Assembly: GCA_965364515.1 (NCBI GenBank)
Contig: CBDTXZ010000010.1
Location: 1 to 34,951 of the forward strand
Source: JAHEDH01 sp965364515
Lineage (GTDB): Bacteria; Actinomycetota; Acidimicrobiia; Spongiisociales; ZC4RG35
Length of the DNA: 34,951 nucleotides
Direction of reading: 5' to 3'
Both the position numbers and the translations under genes were made by a program. The notes beneath the pieces are model-generated. The model saw only the letters and a program-made list of their open reading frames with translations. It did not search any database and had not been told where the DNA came from. This document shows, piece after piece, positions 1 to 8,079 of this stretch; positions within the stretch are counted from its first letter, which is position 1, and the number at the start of each line of letters is the position of its first letter.

Positions 1-3
1 CTG

Positions 4-459
4 ATGGATGGGTATCTGCCCGAGTACCGCAACCCTCTCTTCAGCCCCGCCGGATATGTGCTCTTCTCGGCCATCGTGACCTGCGCGGTCGTCGCCATGG
101 TCGTCTTCGGTTACCGCCGCTGGCGAGCACCGATCGCCGCCGGCATCCGTCCCGACCCGGGTCGTGCCGCAACCGTCGGATTCGGCGGTGAAACCCTGAT
201 TGCCCTCGGTACCGCGGTTTCCTTCTTCCTCGGTTTCCTCTTCTTCGTCGGCACCGCCAGCAGTCTCAACAATGCGAGGGAAGCCAACACCCGGACCCAC
301 GCCTACGTCATCCTGGTCGGCGGTCTTGTCCTCTCTGTCGGTGTCATCCTGTGGGCGATCCACCGTTGGTTCCGCCATTCCAGGGCCGCGTTCCTCGTCG
401 CCCCCCTCGTCCTAGTCGTAACGGGAGCGACCTATGTAGCCATCGCCGTCGCGAGCTGA
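4..459 (+). CDS. Four-helix integral membrane protein of unknown function
   Basis: I do not recognise this 151-residue protein. Four hydrophobic stretches of membrane-spanning length are visible at about residues 17-36, 63-84, 100-119 and 128-149. Arginine-rich loops after helix 1 (YRRWR) and helix 3 (HRWFRHSR) suggest those loops are cytoplasmic. There is no signal-peptide cleavage site and no catalytic motif. The ATG lies 3 bases from the window edge and the preceding codon is open, so the true start could lie upstream of the window. The weak hairpin after the stop (CCGCG gga CGCGG) has no clear T tract. Confidence 0.6.
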   Translation: MDGYLPEYRNPLFSPAGYVLFSAIVTCAVVAMVVFGYRRWRAPIAAGIRPDPGRAATVGFGGETLIALGTAVSFFLGFLFFVGTASSLNNAREANTRTHAYVILVGGLVLSVGVILWAIHRWFRHSRAAFLVAPLVLVVTGATYVAIAVAS

Positions 460-521
460 GCCGCGGGACGCGGTCTCCCAGCGTCGTCGATGGCTTCCAA
501 TCGGCACGGCCGGCGGAGGCC

Positions 522-527
522 TAACGT
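522..527 (+). promoter_or_regulatory. Putative leaderless -10 element (TAACGT)
   Basis: TAACGT fits the actinobacterial TANNNT -10 form and ends 6 bases before the ATG of the PLP decarboxylase. Transcription would then begin at or next to the start codon. A GGAGG at 514-518 lies 15 bases from the ATG, too far for a normal ribosome site, which favours a leaderless message. Confidence 0.4.
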
Positions 528-533
528 TGAGCT

Positions 534-1922
534 ATGGACGATCTGGCCCGCTCCCTGCACGACGTCGCCGACCGGGTGGCCGCCTACCGACGTGACCTGG
601 CCTCGGCTTCCGTCTCACCCTCAGCCGGCCGAGCGACGATCCGAGCGCAGATGGCGGGTCCGGTGCCGGAGACGGGTGCTGCTACAGAGCAAGTGATCGC
701 AGAGCTCGAGGAGCTGGCGCAGCCGGGATTGATGGCGTCGGCTGGACCCCGCTACTTCGGCTTCGTGGTGGGAGGCTCCATCGATGCCGCCCTCGCAGCA
801 GACATGCTCACGAGTGGTTGGGACCAGGCTGCGTTCAACGAGGCTCTTTCTCCCGCAGCGATGGCATTCGAGGACGTTTCCGGCCGCTGGCTGAAAGACC
901 TGTTGCGGATTCCGCCGACTGCCTCGGTTGGCTTCGTCACAGGCGCTCAAGCGGCGAACAACGTCGGTCTGGCCGCAGCCCGATGGAAGGTCCTACGAGA
1001 TCGAGGCTGGGACGTCGGCGTCGACGGGCTGTTCGGAGCACCCCGGGTCAGAGTCGTCGTCGGCCAGGAGCGTCACGCCACGGTCGATCGATCGCTTCGC
1101 TTGCTTGGTATGGGCGAGGCGTCGATCGCCGTCGTGCCGGCCCGGTCGGACGGGGCGATGGACGCGTCGATGTTGGGTGACGTCCTGGATTCCGAGCCGA
1201 CGGCACCGACGATCGTCGTGGCGCAATCCGGCAACGTGAACACCGGAGCATTCGACAACCTCGAACGGATCTCCGAGGAGACTCGCCGACGGGGACACTG
1301 GCTCCACGTCGATGGCGCATTCGGTCTGTGGGCCGCCGCCAGCCCGGCGCTCACTCACCTCGTCGACGGCCTCGAGCATGCGGACTCATGGGGATGCGAC
1401 GGGCACAAGTGGTTGAACGTGCCGTACGACTCCGGATACGCATTCTGTGCCCATCCCGAAGTGCATGCCGTCTCCATGGCCTACACCGCCGAGTATCTGA
1501 CCGGGCAGGTGGCAGGCAGAGAGTTCGGCGGAGGGGACTTCGTTCCCGAGTCTTCCCGGCGGGCCCGAGGGTTCGCGACGTGGGCGGCGATACGGTCCCT
1601 GGGGCGGTCTGGGGTCGCCGAGATCGTGGATCGATGTTGTCGCCTGGCGAGGCGGCTCGCCGACGGCGTCTCCACGATTCCTCGCGTGCGCGTGGTCAAC
1701 GAAGTGGTACTCAACCAGGTACTCATCCACGTGGGAGATGCTCGCTTCACGGATCGTGTCGAGCGGCTCGTTCAGGAGGACGGAACCGCTTGGCTCGGGG
1801 CGACGACCTGGCGAGGAGAGCGGCTGTTGCGGGTCGCGGTCTCGAACTGGTCGACGACCGATGCCGACATCGACATGACCGTCGATGCCATCGCACGAGC
1901 AGTGCGGGCCGCAGCACGATGA
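534..1922 (+). CDS. PLP-dependent decarboxylase, group II (aromatic amino acid/glutamate decarboxylase-like)
   Basis: The 462-residue product is a fold-type I pyridoxal-phosphate enzyme of the group II decarboxylase family, which removes CO2 from an L-amino acid. The Schiff-base lysine is K292 in GCDGHKWLN. HVDGAFG near D260 supplies the aspartate that contacts the pyridine nitrogen, and H181 sits where the ring-stacking histidine is found. TGAQAANN at about 136-143 is the expected phosphate-binding segment. Length is typical for the family. The substrate cannot be read from sequence: tryptophan/tyrosine, glutamate and aspartate decarboxylases share these motifs. The stop codon overlaps the ATG of a mini-ORF at 1919. 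Confidence 0.88.
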   Translation: MDDLARSLHDVADRVAAYRRDLASASVSPSAGRATIRAQMAGPVPETGAATEQVIAELEELAQPGLMASAGPRYFGFVVGGSIDAALAADMLTSGWDQAAFNEALSPAAMAFEDVSGRWLKDLLRIPPTASVGFVTGAQAANNVGLAAARWKVLRDRGWDVGVDGLFGAPRVRVVVGQERHATVDRSLRLLGMGEASIAVVPARSDGAMDASMLGDVLDSEPTAPTIVVAQSGNVNTGAFDNLERISEETRRRGHWLHVDGAFGLWAAASPALTHLVDGLEHADSWGCDGHKWLNVPYDSGYAFCAHPEVHAVSMAYTAEYLTGQVAGREFGGGDFVPESSRRARGFATWAAIRSLGRSGVAEIVDRCCRLARRLADGVSTIPRVRVVNEVVLNQVLIHVGDARFTDRVERLVQEDGTAWLGATTWRGERLLRVAVSNWSTTDADIDMTVDAIARAVRAAAR

Positions 1923-2044
1923 CGGGCACTTCGGAAGCCACCCGCGCACGCTCACGAGAGGCCGAATACGAGTTCTCTCGGGTCGACGGCGCCGTGGATC
2001 CCTGCGAGGCCGCCTGTGGGGTCGAGTCGCCGAAGAGCGATTGA
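1919..2044 (+). CDS. Putative 41-residue protein coupled to the decarboxylase
   Basis: A short frame begins with an ATG that overlaps the decarboxylase stop in an ATGA arrangement, the usual geometry for translational coupling. The peptide is charged, has two cysteines (PCEAACG) and has no hydrophobic segment. I see no family resemblance. The overlap is the only positive evidence, and ATGA can arise by chance, so this is a candidate gene only. Confidence 0.3.
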   Translation: MTGTSEATRARSREAEYEFSRVDGAVDPCEAACGVESPKSD

Positions 2045-2203
2045 TCAACTCCGCGAACGCAGGCCAACGCGCCTCACCGACGCCACTGCGCCGGTCGGAG
2101 GTGGTCGAGAGACGGCGACCGAGTCAAAGATCGACCATCTCATGCTCGCTCGTTTGTAGCTCCCGCCACGATGCAGGCGAGTTCTCCGACTGGGCAAGAC
2201 GGA

Positions 2204-2629
2204 CTAGGGCCCATCGTCGGGAGTCGTGCGCTCGTCTTGGGGAGTCGTCGGTAGGCCAGCAGCGAGCCATCCGTAGAAGCCGCCCTCGAGGGTGGCCACG
2301 TTGGTATAGCCGAGTTCTTCGAGGGTCAAGGCGGTGAACGCACCGTTTCCGCCGCCATCACAGAAGGTGACGATCCGTTGGTCGAACGCCCCGAACACTC
2401 CGCCAGGACGGAAGTAGGGGCTCTCCGGATCGGCCCACCACTCCACGACCTGTCGAGGGACGGGAACCGAGCCCTCGATCGTTCCTCTCCGCTCGATTTC
2501 GACCGGTAGCCGAACGTCCAGCAAGAGGACGCCGCCGGATTCCAATTCCTCGGCAAGAGCGGAAGGCGTGACGATCTCGACCCGCTCGTTGGCCTCCGCC
2601 CACATTTGAAGCACAGTTCTTCTGACCAA
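2204..2629 (-). CDS. Rhodanese-like domain protein with altered active-site loop
   Basis: The 141-residue single-domain rhodanese resembles the small family that opens with a [KR]T...EAN stretch and carries WxDPESPY. In that family the active-site loop usually reads C-x-G-G-W-R-S-A and the cysteine carries persulfide sulfur. Here the loop is C90-D-G-G-G-N-G, so the cysteine is kept while the Arg expected at about position 95 is Asn. LLDVR at 36-40 and LEGGFYGWLAAGLP near the C terminus are normal. The TTG start is chosen because AGGAGG sits 5 bases upstream, a near-ideal ribosome site. Sulfur transfer is likely but may be weakened or redirected by the lost arginine. Confidence 0.85.
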   Translation of the reverse strand: MVRRTVLQMWAEANERVEIVTPSALAEELESGGVLLLDVRLPVEIERRGTIEGSVPVPRQVVEWWADPESPYFRPGGVFGAFDQRIVTFCDGGGNGAFTALTLEELGYTNVATLEGGFYGWLAAGLPTTPQDERTTPDDGP

Positions 2630-2682
2630 ACCGACCTCCTCGACCCGACCATACGTGAAGTCGGCATGGCAACCGACCGTGC

Positions 2683-2840
2683 TCAGTCCCCCGGAGCCGG
2701 TCGGTCGGGGCGAAATAGCTGTCTGAGTCGAGCTCCGCCACGACGGCGCAGTTCGCCATCGGGCTGCACTCGACGGTCCCGTTGCGGAACACCCGCGGCA
2801 GATGTTCGGTCGTCACCTGTTCCTTGACGACCCGTGTCAT
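2683..2840 (-). CDS. Putative small protein upstream of rhodanese; 3' end uncertain (possible 1-base frameshift)
   Basis: An ATG at 2840 is preceded by GAAGGAGG with 7 bases of spacing, one of the best ribosome sites in the window. The first ~50 codons read as a normal polypeptide containing NGTVECSPMANCAVVAELD. As sequenced, the frame runs on to 2358 through the rhodanese gene, which is implausible. One extra C in the 5-C run at 2688-2692 would end it at a TGA at 2685-2683 after about 52 residues. The coordinates given assume that reading. I recognise no family. It may be co-transcribed with the rhodanese, 54 bases downstream. Confidence 0.4.
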
Positions 2841-3028
2841 GACACGGCCTCCTTCCACTTCGAGTCTCCGTCCCCGGTCTCCGGGCCGGTCGTGCTGTCG
2901 GACCCAATTGCCGGTCGGGTCGTCGATCGGTCGATCACGGGCGCGCGAGCCGTCGGGGCTTTCGACCCTGGGTGATGTCGGGTCGACTCGATATCGTGTC
3001 GCGACCGACGCGCGAGGCGGGTGCTCGG

Positions 3029-4228
3029 ATGCGCTTCCAGTCGCGATTTCTTCGGCCGCTGGTCGGCTGCTTCATCCTGGTCGCAGCATGCGCGCCCGAA
3101 GCGGACGTCTCCGCAGGCGAGCTGTCCGCTGTCATCGAGCGCGACGCTGTCGTCCTCGACGGCAACAGACCCCCGAGTGAGGTCCTGGACCGGATGGCAG
3201 ATCACCGGGTGGTTCTCCTCGGAGAGACCCACCACTTACGGGAGCATTGGACGTTCGTGGCAGATCTGCTGTCCGAGCTCCACGAGCGGGGGTTCCGGCA
3301 GCTGCTCATCGAGTCGCCACAGATGGCATCCTGGCTGTACGACGACTACGTCCGGGGCGGGATCGTGGCGCCCGACTGGGAGCCGCCTCCGTTCTACGAA
3401 CGGAGGCTCGCCGCCATCCGCGATCTCAACGCCACCCTCCCATCGGGAGAGGAGATCCACGTTCGCGGGATCGACGCCAACGAGGAGTGGTACGGCGGGG
3501 CCGGCGGCTTCCAGTCTCTGTTCGACTGGCTCGTCGAACACCTCCCGGGCCAGGACGCGTCCGGCCTCGCACTCGGAGTGGCCTACGGACAGGACGATCC
3601 TGAGGGGCAGACCGAGTCCCTCGAGCAGCTGACGAGCACGTTCGACAGCCGTCGCGCGGAGCTCGAGCGGGCCTGGGGCGCCGAGTGGGTGGCGGTGGTG
3701 GACGAGATGATCGAGGTCGAGATGGACAGCATCGACATCCGCGCCCGTCGGATCGACGACGACGACGACGGCGCCCGGTCCCGTGAGGAGGTCATCAAGC
3801 GGCTCTCGGACCGTCGAATCGCCGAGTGTTCCTGCGGGACGATCATCAATATCGGCGCCCACCACGCGCAGAAGTCACACCTCATGGGAACCGAACAGGA
3901 GTGGATGGGCGACTACCTGACCCACGAGAGCACGGTCGTCGACGGCTCGATCCTGGTGATCGGGCTCACGTCAGCCAGGACCGAACTGGAACCCGGTGCC
4001 GGCGGAACTCCCTTCGACGTGACCGCCACCTCCCCCGAAAACGAACTGCTGCGAAGGCTGGCCGAGGCCAGGCCGGGACAGACCGTGTTCCTGCCGCTCG
4101 ACGATCCGCTGTTCTCGGAACGGCGCGTCGCCTACAACTCGGAGGACGTGATCTACGCCACCCCCCTCAGAGACCAGTTCGACGCCATCCTCCAATACGG
4201 CCTCGCCCACCGCATGCCGGTCGACTGA
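3029..4228 (+). CDS. Lipoprotein of the Tiki/ChaN/erythromycin-esterase-like fold
   Basis: The start at 3029 gives a lipoprotein signal with a basic N terminus, a hydrophobic core and lipobox LVAAC (Cys21), so the 399-residue product should be anchored outside the membrane. VVLLGETHHLREHW at about 52-65 matches the Glu-x-x-His signature shared by ChaN haem-binding proteins, TraB/Tiki proteases and erythromycin-esterase-like proteins. A later GAHHAQKSH segment supplies more histidines, and NxR/WYGG elements lie between. An upstream ATG at 2972 would place charged residues before the signal and is less likely. The biochemical role (haem or metal binding, or hydrolysis) cannot be chosen from sequence alone. 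DDDDD and E-rich stretches at about 244-262 look like a surface loop. Confidence 0.62.
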   Translation: MRFQSRFLRPLVGCFILVAACAPEADVSAGELSAVIERDAVVLDGNRPPSEVLDRMADHRVVLLGETHHLREHWTFVADLLSELHERGFRQLLIESPQMASWLYDDYVRGGIVAPDWEPPPFYERRLAAIRDLNATLPSGEEIHVRGIDANEEWYGGAGGFQSLFDWLVEHLPGQDASGLALGVAYGQDDPEGQTESLEQLTSTFDSRRAELERAWGAEWVAVVDEMIEVEMDSIDIRARRIDDDDDGARSREEVIKRLSDRRIAECSCGTIINIGAHHAQKSHLMGTEQEWMGDYLTHESTVVDGSILVIGLTSARTELEPGAGGTPFDVTATSPENELLRRLAEARPGQTVFLPLDDPLFSERRVAYNSEDVIYATPLRDQFDAILQYGLAHRMPVD

Positions 4229-4243
4229 CCGAGGAGCTGACTT

Positions 4244-4625
4244 GTGAGGCCGAGGATCGAGGGCGAACGGCTTCGTGTCGGTGGCGCCACGGTGGACCGG
4301 ACGGTCGAAATGATGTCGCTCCGCGACCAGTTGGTTGGCGGTGCCCTCACCCTCGGTGACGGCCGGGAGGTCAAGCACACCGGAGACGGGTTCCTCGCCT
4401 CCTTCACGTGAGTCAGCGCTGCGGTCGAGTGCGACATCGAGATCCAGCGCCGTTTCGGCAAGCGAGCGGGGACGTCGAACCTCCCCTACAAGGTACGGGT
4501 GTGCATCAGCGGGGGAGCTGTCGATCGGCAAGCCGCTTCGCTTCGTCTCCCAGGAGCTCGTTGCGTTCAAAGGCTTCGACGAGCCGGTCCTCATGTACGA
4601 GGTGCCGGGCGATCCGGCCTGGTGA
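4244..4625 (+). pseudogene. Remnant of a class III adenylate/guanylate cyclase domain
   Basis: A GTG frame from 4244, with GAGGAG upstream, encodes GREVKHTGDGFLASF, the core of class III nucleotide cyclases. It stops at an in-frame TGA (4409-4411). The same frame continues as VSAAVECDIEIQRRF...PYKVRV, which matches the family sequence that normally follows directly. The remaining C-terminal signature (FVSQELVAFKGFDEPVLMYEV) lies in another frame and ends at 4623-4625. The segment that should join them, including the conserved N-x-x-A-R region, is missing. The N-terminal metal-binding FTDI-type motif is also absent. One nonsense codon, one frameshift/deletion and truncation at both ends leave no possible active cyclase. 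Confidence 0.82.
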
Positions 4626-4866
4626 GCGCCTTCGTGTGTGGGTTGGCGGTCGATGCCGCCTCTGTGCTCCTTCACGACGTCCCTCACAGATGTCGCAGGA
4701 CATGCCCAACACGTAGACGGGCGGCGATTGAGCTTCGACTCATGAGTCTGTCTTCCGGTCTCAACGTCTTGGCTTGTCTCAGGGGCATCACACTCGTCGC
4801 TCAGATGGCCGCGGTGTCTGCGCCAAGACTTTGTCGGGTTTCCCGCCGTGCTGGGGTCCGCCGTCG

Positions 4867-4872
4867 TAGGCT
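4867..4872 (+). promoter_or_regulatory. Possible -10 element (TAGGCT) for the cNMP-binding protein
   Basis: TAGGCT fits TANNNT and lies 27 bases before the ATG at 4900. This would give a short leader carrying the GGAG ribosome site. I could not identify a convincing -35. The preceding 240 bases hold no other recognisable feature. Confidence 0.3.
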
Positions 4873-4899
4873 CGTCTCAACCGATTGGAGCCTGCTCAG

Positions 4900-5319
4900 A
4901 TGAAGAACGACCCCAAGATCGAGCGCTTGATGACAAGCGAGACGTTTGCCCAACTGGGAGAGAAGAGGCTCAGGGCGCTCGCCCCGTACGTGGACGAGAT
5001 CGAGGTCAAGGCCGGGTCGACCCTGATGCGAGAGGGCTCGTTCCCCTTTGAACTGGAAGTGATCATCGACGGCGCCGCCGACGTGCTCATCGGAGACGAC
5101 AAGGTGGGAGAAGTCGGCCCTGGAGCCGTGCTCGGGGAGATGGCGCTCCTCGACAAGTCCTCCCGATCGGCCACGGTCGTCACCACGACGGATGCCAAGT
5201 TGTCTGTGATCAGCGGGAAGGCCTTCTCGCTTCTCATGGAGAAGTATCCCGAGGTCGCAGACGAGATCAAGGCCATGGCGGCCGCCCGTGCCCAGGAGAA
5301 CTCCCGACTGATGGAGTAG
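4900..5319 (+). CDS. Stand-alone cyclic-nucleotide-binding (Crp-type) domain protein
   Basis: The 139-residue protein is essentially one cNMP-binding beta-roll followed by a short C-terminal helix. The phosphate-binding cassette reads VLGEMALLDKSSRSATVV and keeps the glycine, glutamate and arginine that contact the cyclic phosphate and ribose. There is no helix-turn-helix, kinase or channel domain, so it is not a complete transcription factor. It may act by binding a partner, or the domain may have another ligand. ATG 4900 is preferred over TTG 4885 because GGAG lies 9 bases upstream of the ATG. The adjacent cyclase gene is a pseudogene, so any ligand must be made elsewhere. Confidence 0.82.
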   Translation: MKNDPKIERLMTSETFAQLGEKRLRALAPYVDEIEVKAGSTLMREGSFPFELEVIIDGAADVLIGDDKVGEVGPGAVLGEMALLDKSSRSATVVTTTDAKLSVISGKAFSLLMEKYPEVADEIKAMAAARAQENSRLME

Positions 5320-5327
5320 CGGGGGGT

Positions 5328-5996
5328 TCAGTCGCCTCGGCTCTGCGGCCAGTGCCGTGGCTCCAACTCCTGAACACCGGTCACGATTCGGTGTGATGCC
5401 AGCAGCTCCGACAACATGTGTTTCTTTTCGTCATCGCAGGCGATCACCAACACCGCACCGCCTTCCCTCGTGCGCTTGAAGTCGATCTGGGTGGCGTCGG
5501 GGTCGATTCGCCGGATGAACTTGAAGAGCCCTTCCAGCTTGGTCGTCTCCCCGATGTACACCTCGAGCCGGCTCTTGACCTTCACCTTTCGTCGGGCGAT
5601 GGCTCTGTCTGCTTCCGCCAGCCCGTAGAGGGCGCCGAGCGTCACGATGGTTCCGAGCGCAGCAAGCCAGTAGCTCCCGGCGCCGGCCGACATGCCGATC
5701 GCCGCTGCGACCCACAGTCCGGCCGCCGTGGTGAGGCCGCTGATGAGCGCCCCCTGGCGGAAGATCGCGCCGGCTCCGAGAAAGCCGACTCCCGTGACGA
5801 TCTGGGCGGCGATCCGAGCCTCATCAGGACCGTCGAAGGCGATCTGCGACGCGATCGCAAAGACGGCTGCGCCGACACCCACCAGGGTGTGAGTGCGCAG
5901 GCCGGCAGCCTTTCGGGCGGTTTCGCGTTCGTATCCGATCAGACCACTGCAGATCGCAGCGAGCACCAGGCGTCCGAGGATCTCGACTGGTGACAC
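5328..5996 (-). CDS. MgtC/SapB family membrane protein
   Basis: The 222-residue protein opens with IGYERE and AGLRTHTLVGVGAA, the hallmark of the MgtC/SapB family, followed by TGVGFLGAGAI and LTTAAGLWVAAAIG. About four to five membrane helices fill residues 5-135. Residues 140-222 form a soluble ACT-like C-terminal domain. MgtC proteins modulate magnesium homeostasis and ATP synthase in some bacteria, while many homologues have no assigned role. The GTG start at 5996 has GGAAGG 8 bases upstream. It runs convergent with the cNMP-binding gene, leaving only 8 bases between them. Confidence 0.88.
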   Translation of the reverse strand: MSPVEILGRLVLAAICSGLIGYERETARKAAGLRTHTLVGVGAAVFAIASQIAFDGPDEARIAAQIVTGVGFLGAGAIFRQGALISGLTTAAGLWVAAAIGMSAGAGSYWLAALGTIVTLGALYGLAEADRAIARRKVKVKSRLEVYIGETTKLEGLFKFIRRIDPDATQIDFKRTREGGAVLVIACDDEKKHMLSELLASHRIVTGVQELEPRHWPQSRGD

Positions 5997-6084
5997 GATG
6001 CAATCCTTCCGATGGACGTCGATCTCACGCTATCGCTCCGTTGGTCGCGGTGCCTGCCGATCGGGAGTTGTCGACGGCTGACGC

Positions 6085-6105
6085 TTCTCAGGTTCCTTTC
6101 AGGTT
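6085..6105 (+). promoter_or_regulatory. OmpR-family direct-repeat site in front of the secreted-protein gene
   Basis: TCAGGTT occurs twice (6088-6094 and 6099-6105) with an 11-base period, within TTCTCA (6085) and CTTTCA (6096). Tandem half-sites one helical turn apart are the usual binding pattern of winged-helix OmpR-type response regulators. The same TTCTCA half-site with the same period occurs upstream of the response-regulator gene (8811-8829). The site lies about 80-100 bases before the ATG at 6187. Confidence 0.5.
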
Positions 6106-6186
6106 GGCCTCACATCATTCGAATGCGGGTGACCGAATCTGTCGTTGCAGGCCAGAAAGCAGTCAACCAAGAAGGAGGCCAGCAAG

Positions 6187-6669
6187 ATGCGCAAGACAGT
6201 CGCAGCCCTCACCGCCGGGGCACTGATCGCAGGCGGAGCCATGGTGGCAACCGCCCAGACGGACGCGGACACCACCGACGGTGAGACCCCGATCGTGGAG
6301 ATGAAGCGGGGCGAGCGGATCAGCTCGTTCTTCGACGACATGGTCGCCGAGAACGTGATCTCCCAGGATCAGGCAGACACGATGCTCGCTGAGCTCGAAT
6401 CCCGTCACGAAGAGCGGGTTGCCGAACGCGAGGAGCGCCGAGCGGCGTTCGAGTCGGCATGGGAGGACGACGTGCTGACGGTCGCCGAGCTCGAAGAGCT
6501 CGGAGCCGACCGGATCCTCGATGAGGACAGTCCGTTCGCGGAGGCACTCGAAGACGGTGAGCTCACGCGGGACGAGTTCGAAGCGATCCACGCCGACGGT
6601 CCACGCCACCACCGGGGACCCGGTCGTGGTTTGGGATTCGGCGGTCCGGGTAGTGGCCCAGACGCATAG
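6187..6669 (+). CDS. Small acidic secreted protein, likely two-component target
   Basis: The 160-residue product starts with a clear Sec signal peptide (MRKTVAALTAGALIAGG..., likely cleaved after ATAQ at about residue 24). ATG 6187 is preferred because GAAGGAGG lies 8 bases upstream. The mature part is highly charged, mostly helical, Glu/Asp-rich up to about 130, then His/Gly/Arg-rich. Two ELxxxELGAD/LTRDEFEAIHAD-like segments recall helix-loop-helix repeats, but they do not form a proper EF-hand. I recognise no family. The neighbouring two-component system and the repeats upstream suggest an envelope-stress or ion-responsive role; this is inference. Confidence 0.75.
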   Translation: MRKTVAALTAGALIAGGAMVATAQTDADTTDGETPIVEMKRGERISSFFDDMVAENVISQDQADTMLAELESRHEERVAEREERRAAFESAWEDDVLTVAELEELGADRILDEDSPFAEALEDGELTRDEFEAIHADGPRHHRGPGRGLGFGGPGSGPDA

Positions 6670-6681
6670 ACCTCCCTGTGG

Positions 6682-6711
6682 AACGGGCGGGCCGAGCTCG
6701 GCCCGCCCGTT
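6682..6711. terminator. Perfect palindromic bidirectional terminator
   Basis: A 30-base perfect palindrome (15+15, beginning AACGGGCGGGCC) lies between two convergent genes and overlaps the TT before the histidine kinase stop. The very GC-rich stem flanked by AA and TT suits termination in both directions. The T tract is short, as often in high-GC actinobacteria. Confidence 0.75.
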
Positions 6712-8079
6712 TCACGCGTCCGGCCCTCCGGCCGCCGGGAGTCTGAATCCGACCTCGGCTCCGCCGTCTTCGGCGTTGCGGGCAAACACTTCGCCATCGA
6801 GGCCCTCCACGACGTGACGCACGATCGAGAGCCCGAGACCGGACCCGGGCCTGGTGCGGGCAGCGTCGCTCCTGTGGAACCGGTCGAAGACCAGAGGCAG
6901 GTCCGCTTCCGGGATTCCCGGTCCGTGATCCCGCACCGTCAAGGCCGGACCGTCGAGACGCACCGTGATCGGGTGCCCCGGCTCGTTCCAGGCGATGGCG
7001 TTGGCGAGGAGGTTCGAGATGACTCGTTCCATCTGCGACACCCGAACCCGCACCAGTCGACCGGATCCCTCGACCGTTATGGGGTCCGAGGTCCGGCTGG
7101 CGAACCGTCGCACCACCGTCTCGGCGAGCTCGGCGAGATCGAAGTCGATGAGTTCCTCGCCCGAAGCCGCCGTGTCGGATGAGAGGTCGACGAGCTCGGC
7201 GGCGAGGTTCGAGAGTTCGATCGACTCGGCCAGCGCGGCGTCGATGAGCTCGGTCATCTGGGTATCGGTCAGCTCGGCCCGCCGACGCTGGAGCGTCTCG
7301 AGATTCGTTCGGAGTGCGGTGAGAGGAGTGCGGAACTCGTGGCCGGCATCTGCCACTAGGCGCTGTTGTTGCTCGCGACTGGAGCGGAGCGAACCGATCA
7401 TCGTCGCGAACGACGCTGCCAGCCGGCCGATCTCGTCGGCTCCCGTGGCGCTCACGGTGGCGGTGAGATCCTCGGTCTCGGCGATACGCTCCGCCTGAGC
7501 CGACAGCTCCTCGAGCGGTTCGACCGCCCTGCCTGCCAGCATCCAGCCCGCTACGGCGGCGGCGACGATGAGCAGTGCAGCGATGGCGGTCGACCGTCTC
7601 GCCAGGGAGCCGATGCTGCTGTCGACCCGATCGACACTGACTGCGATCTGGACGGCCCCGAGGTTGATGCCGCCGCGGCGATCGACGACCCCGCCGGTGA
7701 TCATCCGGAAGCGTTCTCCGTCGACTTCGACCGTCTCGAGGATTCGGTCTGTCGTGGTTGCTGCGGCGGTCGCCATCGCAGCCTCCGTGATGGGCAGCCC
7801 CGGCTCTGTGGAAGCCACGACGACGTCTCCGCCGGGCCCGATCACCCGATAGAGGGCATCGAGGTTGACCGGTGCCCGCCTCCGACCCCTGAACTCGAAC
7901 GGCGGCGTGGGACGGGGCAGATCTCCCTCGATGGCGAGCTCCAGGCGTTGCTGGAGATCGGCGTCGACTTGGTTGCGGAGCTCTCGCGCGGTGAGGACCG
8001 TCGAGGCGATCAGCACGAGAAGTGAGATGGCCGCAGCCGCCGCTCCGAGTGTCAGAGCCCAACGCCAGCGCAGGGTCAT
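6712..8079 (-). CDS. Sensor histidine kinase (MprB-like)
   Basis: The 455-residue kinase has a first membrane helix at about 9-29, an extracytoplasmic region 30-160, a second helix at about 161-182 and HAMP at about 183-235. The HisKA box has phospho-acceptor H247 in AGHEFRTPL. The HATPase domain carries LLANAIAWNEPG (N box), RDHGPGIP, VFDRFHR and GSGLGLSIV. The ATG at 8079 overlaps the response-regulator stop (ATGA), so the pair is translationally coupled. Longer upstream starts would extend into the regulator gene. The sensed signal is not evident. The overall layout recalls mycobacterial MprB. Confidence 0.93.
   Translation of the reverse strand: MTLRWRWALTLGAAAAAISLLVLIASTVLTARELRNQVDADLQQRLELAIEGDLPRPTPPFEFRGRRRAPVNLDALYRVIGPGGDVVVASTEPGLPITEAAMATAAATTTDRILETVEVDGERFRMITGGVVDRRGGINLGAVQIAVSVDRVDSSIGSLARRSTAIAALLIVAAAVAGWMLAGRAVEPLEELSAQAERIAETEDLTATVSATGADEIGRLAASFATMIGSLRSSREQQQRLVADAGHEFRTPLTALRTNLETLQRRRAELTDTQMTELIDAALAESIELSNLAAELVDLSSDTAASGEELIDFDLAELAETVVRRFASRTSDPITVEGSGRLVRVRVSQMERVISNLLANAIAWNEPGHPITVRLDGPALTVRDHGPGIPEADLPLVFDRFHRSDAARTRPGSGLGLSIVRHVVEGLDGEVFARNAEDGGAEVGFRLPAAGGPDA

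Noticed and set aside
2045..2203. Possible RNA gene or ORF between the decarboxylase and rhodanese genes
   Set aside because: No ribosome site, hairpin with T tract or conserved RNA element was found in this 159-base stretch.
4409..4411. In-frame TGA in the cyclase remnant as a second selenocysteine codon
   Set aside because: The position is not a catalytic Cys in cyclases, and the same gene has a frameshift, a deletion and lost ends, so decay explains it.
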